A DNA stretch of 13,495 nt, taken from assembly GCA_902496595.1 (NCBI GenBank), contig CABVBV010000049.1, positions 1-13,495 on the forward strand. The letters run 5' to 3'. Positions 1 through 5,395 of this stretch are shown piece by piece. The notes under the pieces were generated by a model. That model made no database searches, was not told the origin of the DNA, and was given only the letters and a program-made list of their open reading frames with translations. This DNA comes from an uncultured Eubacteriales bacterium (lineage in GTDB: Bacteria > Bacillota > Clostridia > Oscillospirales > Oscillospiraceae). Numbering within the stretch: position 1 is the first letter of the stretch; every line of letters starts with the position of its first letter. The translations under genes were made by a program, and so were the position numbers.

Positions 1-12
1 ACTTCCCTCCTT
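1..12 (-). promoter_or_regulatory. Ribosome binding site of the gene after rpsL (probably rpsG)
   Basis: On the minus strand, positions 12 to 1 read AAGGAGGGAAGT, a full Shine-Dalgarno sequence ending at the window edge. The start codon must lie within a few bases outside. In nearly all bacteria rpsG (S7) follows rpsL, so rpsG is the expected gene; its identity is inferred, because no codon of it is inside the window. The spacer from the rpsL stop is about 120 nt and contains no gene. Confidence 0.75.
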
Positions 13-123
13 CATTAAAAAATGACTTCATCGGTACTCGAGAGGCTCCCCAGCCCCCCGCTGCGCCCCGGCCTATACGATACGGTTCATATCATATAAA
101 CATTCAGGGCTTTGGCCGCCGGC

Positions 124-555
124 TTATTTCTTGCCGGTCTTTCCGGCCTTCGGACGCTTCGCGCCGTACTTGGAGCGGCTCTGCCTGCGCCCGTCGACGC
201 CCTGCGTATCCAGAGTGCCGCGGATGATGTGGTAGCGCACGCCAGGCAGATCCTTGACACGGCCGCCACGGATCATGACAACGCTGTGCTCCTGCAGATT
301 GTGGCCGACGCCGGGAATGTAGGCAGTCACCTCATAGCCGTTCGTCAGACGCACACGGGCGATCTTACGCAGAGCGGAGTTCGGCTTCTTCGGAGTCGAA
401 GTACGCACCGCCGTGCACACACCGCGCTTCTGCGGGCTCGACAGGTTCGTCTCGCAGTTCTTGATCGTGTTCAGACCCTTCTGCATGGCAGGAGAAGTGG
501 ACTTGTACGTCGCCTGCTCCCTCCCCTTGCGAACCAGCTGATTGAATGTCGGCAT
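124..555 (-). CDS. rpsL: 30S ribosomal protein S12
   Basis: S12 sits at the decoding centre of the 30S subunit and is the classical streptomycin-resistance protein. The 143-residue product starts MPTFNQLVRKGR and carries the invariant segments TPKKPNSALRK, NLQEHSVV and RGGRVKDLPGVRYH, ending in QSRSKYGAKRPK plus a short basic tail. The lysines where streptomycin resistance arises (TPKKPNS and RVKDLP) are wild type, and the aspartate of KDLPGVRYH that RimO methylthiolates in other bacteria is present. Relative to E. coli S12 there is an insertion of roughly 13-19 residues between KSTSP and SPQKRGVC, a feature I associate with many Clostridia. The ATG at 555 was chosen because AAGGAGG lies 6 nt upstream and the protein then begins exactly like the family; the frame stays open upstream, but that part is the 5' leader. 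It is the first gene of the str operon here, with its own promoter. Confidence 0.97.
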   Translation of the reverse strand: MPTFNQLVRKGREQATYKSTSPAMQKGLNTIKNCETNLSSPQKRGVCTAVRTSTPKKPNSALRKIARVRLTNGYEVTAYIPGVGHNLQEHSVVMIRGGRVKDLPGVRYHIIRGTLDTQGVDGRRQSRSKYGAKRPKAGKTGKK

Positions 556-664
556 ATTTTTCCTCCTTTCCTCAAATGTTCTCAAAGCCCCGATTTTTAG
601 CCAATAACGGCACTTTTGAGACAGTTTTTCGCTCGTGGGCATACCAATGCCCGAGCGAAGATAG
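556..664 (-). promoter_or_regulatory. Structured 5' leader of the rpsL mRNA
   Basis: Transcription from the promoter at 665-693 should begin near 658-662, leaving a leader of about 100 nt. Its very 5' end can fold into a strong hairpin at 628-659: an 8-bp stem (TTCGCTCG with CGAGCGAA), a 2-nt bulge, a 5-bp stem (GGCAT with ATGCC) and a 4-nt loop. It is followed by AAAAAC rather than a U-run, so it is not a terminator. Further down, CUCAAA (620-615) can pair with either of two UUUGAG copies (586-581 or 576-571), the second touching the Shine-Dalgarno region. A role in mRNA stability or ribosomal-protein feedback is inferred. Confidence 0.55.
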
Positions 665-713
665 ATTTTAGCATATTGCACAAGATTAGTCAAGAATTTT
701 TTCTATAAAAAAT
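665..713 (-). promoter_or_regulatory. Sigma-A promoter of rpsL with A/T-rich upstream element
   Basis: On the minus strand a -35 box TTGACT (693-688) is followed after exactly 17 nt by a -10 box TAAAAT (670-665). The 20 nt immediately upstream of the -35 box (713-694) are almost pure A/T, a T6 run and an A6 run separated by ATAG, resembling an UP element, as expected for a strongly expressed ribosomal-protein gene. The T6 run is at the same time the U-tract of the preceding terminator. Confidence 0.85.
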
Positions 714-743
714 CGTGACCCGCCATGTTTCAAGGCGGGTCAC
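707..743 (-). terminator. Rho-independent terminator of the D,D-carboxypeptidase gene
   Basis: A perfect 10-bp stem (715-724 with 734-743, GTGACCCGCC type) with a 9-nt loop begins 4 nt after the stop codon at 747. On the minus strand it is followed by GA and six T residues (712-707). It insulates the str operon from the gene upstream. Confidence 0.9.
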
Positions 744-746
744 TGC

Positions 747-1544
747 TCATTTATACATCTCCACAAACTGCTCCAGGCACAGGTTATTCTCCATTATATA
801 CTCCGCAGCCTCTTTTCCGACGTATCTGAAGTGCCAGGGCTCGTCCCAGCCCGTAATTGTCTTTCTGAGGCTCGGGTATCTCAAGATGAACCCGTATTCC
901 GCGCAGTGGTCTGCCAGCCAGTCCAAAAACTCTTCGTCCATCTGGGACGCATCCAAACTGCTGTAATACTTGTCCGTGATATCCACGCCCAGGCCCGTCT
1001 GGTGGTCGCTGGTGCCCGGAGGCGCGACCAGCAGGGCGGCAGCGGCGTAATCCTCGGCGTCCGGGTAATCCGGCCAGCTTATCTGGCTCGCCTTGCCGTT
1101 ATAATAGTACTCCTGCGTCGAGTACGGCCTGTACGCCGTATTTATATATGGGGTATATCCCGCGGCCCTCGCGGCGTTCAGAAAGTCCACAAGCGCGTCC
1201 ACGGCCCTCTCGTCGAAGAACTGCGCCGTATCCTCGATGGCCACGACTGTCGGCGCGTACTTGCCGATGTTGTGCTCGCTGTTCGCGAGGATATACTCCC
1301 AGGAGCTGATGTCAATATCCGGCTTCTCATCAGATATCGGCTTCTTGGTGGGAGCCGGGTTAACGTCTATGACGCTGTCGGAGCTCGGCGAGCTAGTGGG
1401 CACGGTCTGGACAAGGCCGGCGTCCGGGACGACGTAGTCCTCGGCAAGCGCACGCTCCTCAGAGGATCTGGAGAAGATGATGATGAGCAGAAAGATGGTC
1501 AGCAGAATAAATGCAAAGGCCATGAGTATGTGCCTTGTTTTCAA
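747..1544 (-). CDS. VanY-type D-alanyl-D-alanine carboxypeptidase (peptidase M15B), membrane-anchored
   Basis: Zinc peptidase family that trims the terminal D-Ala from peptidoglycan stem peptides outside the membrane. The 265-residue protein has a short basic N-terminus, one hydrophobic signal-anchor helix (about residues 8-25), a low-complexity Ser/Pro/Lys linker to about residue 75, and then the M15B catalytic domain. The zinc site is visible: SDHQTGLGVD gives His181 and Asp188, and EPWHFRY gives catalytic Glu235 and His238. Arg139 (AYRPYSTQ) is also typical of the family. I chose the TTG start at 1544 because AAGGAGG lies 8 nt upstream; the in-frame TTG at 1568 would put that Shine-Dalgarno inside the gene. 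It has its own promoter and terminator and stands as a single gene. No vanR/vanS/vanH/vanA-like genes lie nearby, so a role in ordinary wall turnover is more likely than glycopeptide resistance. Exact substrate (tetra- or pentapeptide) is not determined. Confidence 0.9.
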   Translation of the reverse strand: MKTRHILMAFAFILLTIFLLIIIFSRSSEERALAEDYVVPDAGLVQTVPTSSPSSDSVIDVNPAPTKKPISDEKPDIDISSWEYILANSEHNIGKYAPTVVAIEDTAQFFDERAVDALVDFLNAARAAGYTPYINTAYRPYSTQEYYYNGKASQISWPDYPDAEDYAAAALLVAPPGTSDHQTGLGVDITDKYYSSLDASQMDEEFLDWLADHCAEYGFILRYPSLRKTITGWDEPWHFRYVGKEAAEYIMENNLCLEQFVEMYK

Positions 1545-1606
1545 AGCGCCCGCCTCCTTTCCGCGCAAACGGCTCAGACGTGGGGGAACACGCTGTGCAA
1601 TTTGTT

Positions 1607-1635
1607 ATTATAGCATTTAAGGTGGGGAATGGCAA
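1607..1635 (-). promoter_or_regulatory. Sigma-A promoter of the D,D-carboxypeptidase gene
   Basis: Minus strand: -35 TTGCCA (1635-1630), 17-nt spacer, consensus -10 TATAAT (1612-1607). Expected start near 1600, giving a leader of about 55 nt before the TTG start codon. It begins directly after the stop codon of the upstream gene at 1640, and I see no terminator between the two, so readthrough is possible. Confidence 0.85.
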
Positions 1636-1639
1636 GCAC

Positions 1640-2308
1640 TTAAAATCCCTCGTCCGTGACCAGGCCGTCCCAGTCTCCTTCATTATTGTCTTCCGGCGGG
1701 AACCAGGGGAACCATGGATCCTCGTACGGCGTCTCCGTGGGCGTGGGTTCCGGCTCCGGCGTTTCCGTCGGCTGCGGTTTCTCCCTGAATATCGCGTACA
1801 CCGTGTGCTCAGTCGTCACGTTGTTGAGCGTATAGCTGTCCGAGAGCACAACGGACATACCGTCTATTATGAGTTCCGACAGCTCATAGCCAGGGTCGGC
1901 CGTCATAGTGAAGGTAACGCTGCCGCCGTCCTCGACCTGCACTATGCCCGACGGAGAGATATTGCCTCCGTTTCCTGCGATGGCGTTTACCGTATGAGTC
2001 ACCGGGGCGTCGGTCTCCTCCGGCTCCGGAGTATCGGTGACAGGCGGCTCGGTGGGATCGGGCACAGCCGTTGTCTCCGGAGGCTGGGTCTGCGACGCCG
2101 GCGTTTCTGCGGCGTCCTTATCTCCATCTCCGGCGAAGTCAAAGACGCCGGCCATGGCGCAGAGCACAACCGTCAGCACGGCGAGCAGCACCACGGCGCC
2201 CACGACAAAGCCCCAGGTACGCATTTTTGGAGTTCCACTATCCTCTTCCGGCTCCCTATATCCCCTGTCAGCCGGTCTTTTATTTTCGTTTTTCCTTTCG
2301 TTCTCCAT
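1640..2308 (-). CDS. Membrane-anchored protein with a single InlB-B-like repeat domain, function unknown
   Basis: The 222-residue protein has a charged cytoplasmic N-terminus (1-30, rich in Glu/Lys/Asn/Arg), one transmembrane helix (about 31-56), a Pro/Thr/Glu-rich stalk (68-103), one compact beta-type domain (about 104-174), a second Pro/Thr/Glu stretch (177-195) and an aromatic-proline tail (DPWFPWFPPED, about 197-207) ending in acidic residues. The domain has the pattern of the divergent InlB B-repeat / 'bacterial repeat domain' family (HTVNAIAGNGGNISPSG, then ADPGYELSELIIDG, then TVYAIF), usually found in tandem in surface proteins; here there is one copy. It is probably exported and held in the membrane with the C-terminal part outside. 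The ATG at 2308 has AGGAG 9 nt upstream. No LPxTG motif or catalytic residues are seen. It precedes the D,D-carboxypeptidase in the same direction, which suggests but does not prove an envelope role. Confidence 0.75.
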   Translation of the reverse strand: MENERKNENKRPADRGYREPEEDSGTPKMRTWGFVVGAVVLLAVLTVVLCAMAGVFDFAGDGDKDAAETPASQTQPPETTAVPDPTEPPVTDTPEPEETDAPVTHTVNAIAGNGGNISPSGIVQVEDGGSVTFTMTADPGYELSELIIDGMSVVLSDSYTLNNVTTEHTVYAIFREKPQPTETPEPEPTPTETPYEDPWFPWFPPEDNNEGDWDGLVTDEGF

Positions 2309-2341
2309 TCCATATCGCTCCTGTGCGAATGAATTAGGCGC

Positions 2342-2369
2342 TTTACAATTTCGCGGCCTGTGGTAAAAT
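2342..2369 (+). promoter_or_regulatory. Promoter of the short-chain dehydrogenase gene
   Basis: Plus strand: TTTACA (2342-2347), 16-nt spacer, TAAAAT (2364-2369). The predicted start near 2376 leaves only about 10 nt before the ATG at 2386, so the leader is very short and contains just a weak GGGTGAT ribosome binding site. The divergent gene on the minus strand starts at 2308; I could not find a convincing promoter for it here. Confidence 0.65.
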
Positions 2370-2385
2370 CGTAACGGGTGATAAG

Positions 2386-3090
2386 ATGAAAAAGGCTCTG
2401 GTAACAGGTTCCTCTAGGGGCATAGGCGCGGCCACCGCGAGGGCGCTGGCACGAGACGGCTGGCGAGTAACAATAAACTATCTAAACAGCCGCGCCGAGG
2501 CAGAGGCTCTGGCGTCCGAACTGGGCTCCGAGGCAATATGCGCGGACGTCGCGTCTCCCGCGCAGGTCAAGGCGATGTTCGAAGCCGCGGGGCCGTTCGA
2601 GCTGCTCGTCTGCAATGCAGGCATAGCGTGGTCGGGACTTTTACAGGACATGACCGACGCCGAGTGGAGGCGCATTTTCGACGTAAACGTGAACGGTATG
2701 TTCCACTGCTGCCGCGAGGCGATACCCCATATGGTGGAAGAAAAGCGCGGCTGTATAATCTGCACCTCGTCCATTCTCGGTGTGCGCGGCGGCTCCTGCG
2801 AAACGGCGTATTCCGCGACAAAGGGCGCCGTGATCAGCTTTGTGAAGGGGCTCTCCAAAGAGCTCGGCCCTTCCGGGATAAGGGTGAACGCCGTCGCCCC
2901 CGGAGCGGTGGACACGGATATGCTGTCCTGTTTCACCGATGAGGACAAGGCCGCGATGGCCGAGGCCTCCGCTCTATGCCGCATCGGCAGGCCCGAGGAC
3001 ATAGCCCGGGTAACGGCTTTCCTGGCGAGCGACGCCGCCTCGTTCATCACGGGTCAGATCCTCGGAATCGACGGCGGCATGATAATCTAG
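2386..3090 (+). CDS. Short-chain dehydrogenase/reductase (SDR), FabG-like
   Basis: NAD(P)-dependent oxidoreductase of the classical SDR family, 234 residues, close in length and pattern to 3-oxoacyl-ACP reductase. Visible motifs in order: cofactor glycine motif TGSSRGIG (7-14), NAG (77-79), catalytic Asn101, Ser129, Tyr142 and Lys146 (YSATK), PG (172-173) and the C-terminal ITGQILGIDGG typical of FabG-type enzymes. Asn31 to Arg36 after beta-strand 2 (NYLNSR) has no acidic residue, which favours NADP(H). It is monocistronic and sits outside any fatty-acid gene cluster, so although it would commonly be annotated fabG, the physiological substrate cannot be assigned and I leave the symbol blank. 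Its TAG stop overlaps the stop of the opposing metal sensor gene, with no terminator visible. Confidence 0.9.
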   Translation: MKKALVTGSSRGIGAATARALARDGWRVTINYLNSRAEAEALASELGSEAICADVASPAQVKAMFEAAGPFELLVCNAGIAWSGLLQDMTDAEWRRIFDVNVNGMFHCCREAIPHMVEEKRGCIICTSSILGVRGGSCETAYSATKGAVISFVKGLSKELGPSGIRVNAVAPGAVDTDMLSCFTDEDKAAMAEASALCRIGRPEDIARVTAFLASDAASFITGQILGIDGGMII

Positions 3091-3413
3091 TTCATGAACT
3101 GCTCGATCGCCCTGTTGAGCTGCGCCACGGCCTCCATGTCCCCGCTCTCCACGGCGTCGGCGAGGCAGTGCTCCACGTGGTCTTTGAGTATGACCTTTGC
3201 GGTATTGTTGAGTGCGGAACGCACGGCCGCCAACTGCACGAGCACCTCGGAGCAATCTCTGCCGTCCTCGACCATCTTTCTGACCGATTCCAGGTGTCCG
3301 ATCGCCCGCGACAATCTGTTGAGCACGGCTTTGGTCTGCGTGTGCTGATGTTTATGCTCATGAGAGTGGGTATATGCGGCCCCGTCGGCTCCGATATGTG
3401 TATGCTCGCTCAT
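3087..3413 (-). CDS. CsoR/RcnR (DUF156) family metal-sensing transcriptional repressor
   Basis: All-helical repressor family that releases DNA on binding Cu(I), Ni(II)/Co(II), formaldehyde or persulfide, depending on the member. The 108-residue protein carries Cys54, His79 and Cys83, with spacings of 25 and 4 residues identical to the Cu(I)-binding Cys-His-Cys triad of M. tuberculosis CsoR. It also has a His-rich N-terminal extension (His at 4, 6, 16, 18, 20, 22 and 24) that CsoR itself lacks and that may add metal ligands. The residue before Cys54 is Asp, not the Tyr of CsoR. Start: ATG at 3413 with GGGAG 8 nt upstream; the frame stays open further upstream but crosses the promoter. No metal exporter or chaperone is adjacent, so the metal is uncertain: copper is the best guess from the triad. 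The 3' end overlaps the SDR gene by 4 bases (CTAG, each strand's stop). Confidence 0.88.
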   Translation of the reverse strand: MSEHTHIGADGAAYTHSHEHKHQHTQTKAVLNRLSRAIGHLESVRKMVEDGRDCSEVLVQLAAVRSALNNTAKVILKDHVEHCLADAVESGDMEAVAQLNRAIEQFMN

Positions 3414-3438
3414 AGAATCAACTCCCACAATGATTCTA
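3413..3438. promoter_or_regulatory. Probable operator of the CsoR-family repressor (inverted repeat)
   Basis: Perfect 8-bp inverted repeat TAGAATCA - 10 nt - TGATTCTA (3413-3420 and 3431-3438). It runs from the last base of the -10 box to the first base of the start codon. The centre reads TTGTGGGAGT on the minus strand, so a G-tract is flanked by A/T-rich arms, as in operators of the CsoR/RcnR family. The same GGGAG is the ribosome binding site. Autorepression is inferred. Confidence 0.65.
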
Positions 3439-3461
3439 AATACGAGCACGGCATTTGTCAA
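3433..3461 (-). promoter_or_regulatory. Sigma-A promoter of the CsoR-family gene
   Basis: Minus strand: perfect -35 TTGACA (3461-3456), 17-nt spacer, -10 TAGAAT (3438-3433). Start expected near 3426, leaving a leader of about 13 nt. A near-consensus promoter overlapped by an inverted repeat fits a gene held down by its own product. Confidence 0.88.
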
Positions 3462-3480
3462 GTTTGGCTCTTACGGGCAT

Positions 3481-3516
3481 AAAAACACCGCTCCGCGTTT
3501 TCCCGGAGCGGTGTTT
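3481..3516 (-). terminator. Rho-independent terminator of the aconitase X operon
   Basis: 13-bp perfect stem (3483-3495 with 3504-3516; core ACACCGCTCCG) with an 8-nt loop, 11 nt after the stop at 3527. Five A residues at 3481-3485 become the U-tract in the minus-strand RNA. It also shields the csoR-like promoter just beyond. Confidence 0.9.
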
Positions 3517-3526
3517 GCCGTTATAC

Positions 3527-3973
3527 TCATTCGACGGTCACTGTGCCGTCCGGTTCCACCGTTACCTTCATACCGTCCTGGACATATTCCAGAAACTCGT
3601 CTCCCAGTCTGTCGATCACAGGCATATTGGCGTCAGTCCAGTTCGCGGCCAGGATGGCTCCGGAAGCGGCGAGGCTGTCTATCGTCATGGAGAACAGCAT
3701 ACAAGCCGGCTGGTTATCCGTCGCGCAGGCGGTATACAGCACCATGCCTCCTGTTGTGGAGCCAATGGTCTGCGGCAGGCAGAGCGCTGTGCCCTTCATG
3801 GGCTTTTTGTACAGGTCGGCGTTGTTCTGGTCGCCGCACTTGACCTTCTTGTCGCCGAACATCATAGCCATCTGAAAGCTGGCCAGTGTGTTGAACCCTC
3901 CGTGCGAGACGAGCGCCGGTGCGGTGCAGCTGCCCGCGACGACCGGGCGGCCCTTGAATACCTTAGAAGCCAT
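3527..3973 (-). CDS. Aconitase X small subunit (swivel domain, DUF126)
   Basis: The 148-residue swivel domain of aconitase X, here a separate subunit. It shows the family signature GSTTGG (71-76) preceded by LPQTI, and the N-terminal segment KGRPVVAGSCTAPALVS expected of this domain. In the aconitase superfamily the swivel domain closes over the Fe-S catalytic domain. Its ATG shares one base with the stop of the large subunit gene (TGATG at 3975-3971), and its ribosome binding site (AGGGGGT) lies inside the last codons of that gene, so translation is coupled and the two products should be made in equal amounts. A terminator follows. The assignment is firm at family level; the substrate is not known. 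Confidence 0.88.
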   Translation of the reverse strand: MASKVFKGRPVVAGSCTAPALVSHGGFNTLASFQMAMMFGDKKVKCGDQNNADLYKKPMKGTALCLPQTIGSTTGGMVLYTACATDNQPACMLFSMTIDSLAASGAILAANWTDANMPVIDRLGDEFLEYVQDGMKVTVEPDGTVTVE

Positions 3974-5247
3974 CAGCAGGCACCCCCTGTTATCTTATTG
4001 AGTATCTCGGCCTCGGTGTAGTACCTCGCCGTTGTATAAGTCCTCAGCTTGTTCGAGCAGGTTATTACCGGCATCTTGCCCGAGAGCGGGTTATTCATGT
4101 ACATGAGCGGACAGATATAGGACAGTATGACGCCCGTGCGCTCGAGCCGCTTGGCGTACACCGTCTTCTGAAACTCCTTTATTGTCGCCGGAGCCGCCGT
4201 AAACACGGTCGGGACAGTCACCTTGCTCTTTCCGTTTTCTTTGAGCGCCTTCTCAATGTTCTCCGTCCAGTCCTTCAGCTGGCCGAGGGTCAGGTGCGGG
4301 CAGCCGACGAAGCAGAGCTTGGGAGAGGCGTTGAGATCCTTCCACACGCAGGGATAGCCCGCCTTCACGCGCTCCAGCTCGGCGTCGTCTATGACGTAGG
4401 TCTTGGCATCCTTGCGGATGAGTTTCTCGCCCTGCTCCTTCGCCTCGGGAGTGAGGTTCTCGATGTGGTAGAGCCCGACGGCTCCGTTCGAGGCCGTGGC
4501 AGCGCCGAAGTCCTTCAGGTACGCCGTTGCCTGTTCGTTTATCTCCGTGCCGAGCCACTTGTCCAGGCCCTTGACGTAGGGCACCTGTTCCATGACCTTC
4601 ATGCCTATGGCGGAGCCCAGGAGCTGCGCCTCAGGCCTCTTTTCGGTTTTGACCTCCACTATCCAGTCCGCCTTCCTGCCGTCGTCGGTGAGAAGCCCGA
4701 AATAAGGCACGCAGCCCGCGATGGAGCCCATGAGTTCCAGCATACCCGAGTTCCGGTTGCACCTCGCGCCGAGGACGCTGTTGGCATAGACAACCGCCGA
4801 GGATTCAGCCCAGGACAGCACCTCGCCCATCTTCGGCCTGTTGCCGACTTCGTCGAGATAACAGGCGCAGGTGAAAGCGTCCCTGCCCAGCATACCGAAT
4901 TTCTCCAGCTGCTCCTCATAGCGCTTCTGCTGTGAATACATTATGCCCTTGAAAATGACGTTCTGCAGAAGGTTCGAGGGCACCTTCGGGTCGAGCGGCA
5001 GCGGGTCTGCCGAGAACTTCTGCTTCGACACGGCTCCCGCCTCCAGCAGCTGGTCGTATAGGTCGTATACCGGTTTCATGACTCCTATGCCGAAGCTGAT
5101 GACGGTATGTCCGTACTCGCTGGTCACAGGCACCATCTTCTCCGCTCCAAAAGTCTCCCCGTACATCACGAGCGAGCGCATGACCTTGGCCATCACCTCG
5201 CCCTGAGCTCCGTCCAGCATGGCCTGCTGTTCGGGTGTAAGAAGCAT
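3973..5247 (-). CDS. Aconitase X large (catalytic) subunit, DUF521
   Basis: Catalytic subunit of aconitase X, an Fe-S dehydratase family. Characterised members include a fused bacterial cis-3-hydroxy-L-proline dehydratase and an archaeal two-subunit mevalonate 5-phosphate dehydratase. The 424-residue protein starts LTPEQQAMLDGAQGE and contains family segments VTSEYGHTVISFG (41-53), ESSAVVYANSVLGARCNRNS (148-167), GCPHLTLGQL (315-324) and CPLMYMNNP (379-387). Candidate cluster cysteines are Cys127 or Cys129, Cys316 and Cys379; which three bind iron cannot be settled by eye. The ATG at 5247 was chosen because AAGGAG lies 9 nt upstream and the protein then begins as the family does. It is first in a two-gene operon with the swivel subunit. 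No hydroxyproline transporter, racemase or mevalonate gene is adjacent, so the substrate remains open. Confidence 0.9.
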   Translation of the reverse strand: MLLTPEQQAMLDGAQGEVMAKVMRSLVMYGETFGAEKMVPVTSEYGHTVISFGIGVMKPVYDLYDQLLEAGAVSKQKFSADPLPLDPKVPSNLLQNVIFKGIMYSQQKRYEEQLEKFGMLGRDAFTCACYLDEVGNRPKMGEVLSWAESSAVVYANSVLGARCNRNSGMLELMGSIAGCVPYFGLLTDDGRKADWIVEVKTEKRPEAQLLGSAIGMKVMEQVPYVKGLDKWLGTEINEQATAYLKDFGAATASNGAVGLYHIENLTPEAKEQGEKLIRKDAKTYVIDDAELERVKAGYPCVWKDLNASPKLCFVGCPHLTLGQLKDWTENIEKALKENGKSKVTVPTVFTAAPATIKEFQKTVYAKRLERTGVILSYICPLMYMNNPLSGKMPVITCSNKLRTYTTARYYTEAEILNKITGGAC

Positions 5248-5260
5248 GATTATCAACTCC

Positions 5261-5278
5261 TTGTCAATATCCTGACAA
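5261..5278. promoter_or_regulatory. Candidate operator of the aconitase X operon
   Basis: Perfect inverted repeat TTGTCA - 6 nt - TGACAA lying between the -10 box and the ribosome binding site, across the expected transcription start (about 5273). The position would let a bound repressor block initiation. The dyad resembles GntR-type operators in general form, but no regulator of that type lies in the window. Six-base arms are short, so chance cannot be excluded. Confidence 0.45.
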
Positions 5279-5279
5279 A

Positions 5280-5308
5280 ATATTACCACACTGCGTCCGC
5301 AAAGTCAA
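5280..5308 (-). promoter_or_regulatory. Sigma-A promoter of the aconitase X operon
   Basis: Minus strand: -35 TTGACT (5308-5303), 17-nt spacer, -10 TAATAT (5285-5280). Leader of about 25 nt to the ATG at 5247. Confidence 0.85.
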
Positions 5309-5335
5309 CGAGGCCGCTTTTTTGCGCGGCGCGGC

Positions 5336-5362
5336 GCAACCTGAGCCTGTGAAACGGTGTCT
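5336..5362 (+). promoter_or_regulatory. Candidate ECF-type (self-activated) promoter of the sigma operon
   Basis: Plus strand: GCAACC (5336-5341), 16-nt spacer, TGTCT (5358-5362). This has the AAC ... GTC arrangement of ECF-dependent promoters, and I see no good sigma-A promoter in front of the gene. Start expected near 5370, with AGGAGG at 5383-5388 before the ATG. Self-activation is an inference from this pattern. Confidence 0.5.
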
Positions 5363-5395
5363 TTATATGTGAAGGGCCTTTCAGGAGGGATGTCA

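Noticed and set aside
628..659. Leader hairpin of rpsL as a transcription terminator or attenuator
   Set aside because: The hairpin is followed by AAAAAC on the transcript strand, not a U-tract, and sits at the very start of the mRNA.
747..1544. Glycopeptide-resistance (van) cluster
   Set aside because: Only a generic M15B carboxypeptidase is present; no VanA/B ligase, VanH, VanX or two-component genes.
831..2332. Long plus-strand open frames opposite the carboxypeptidase and repeat-domain genes (about 260 codons each)
   Set aside because: They are antisense shadows in GC-rich DNA: Arg/Val-rich translations without domain patterns, while the minus-strand frames have recognisable domains, ribosome binding sites and promoters.
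3089..3100. Perfect 12-bp palindrome AGTTCATGAACT at the SDR/metal-sensor junction
   Set aside because: A few palindromes of this size are expected by chance in 13.5 kb; it has no loop or U-run, and it is explained by the codons for Phe-Met-Asn-stop of the sensor.
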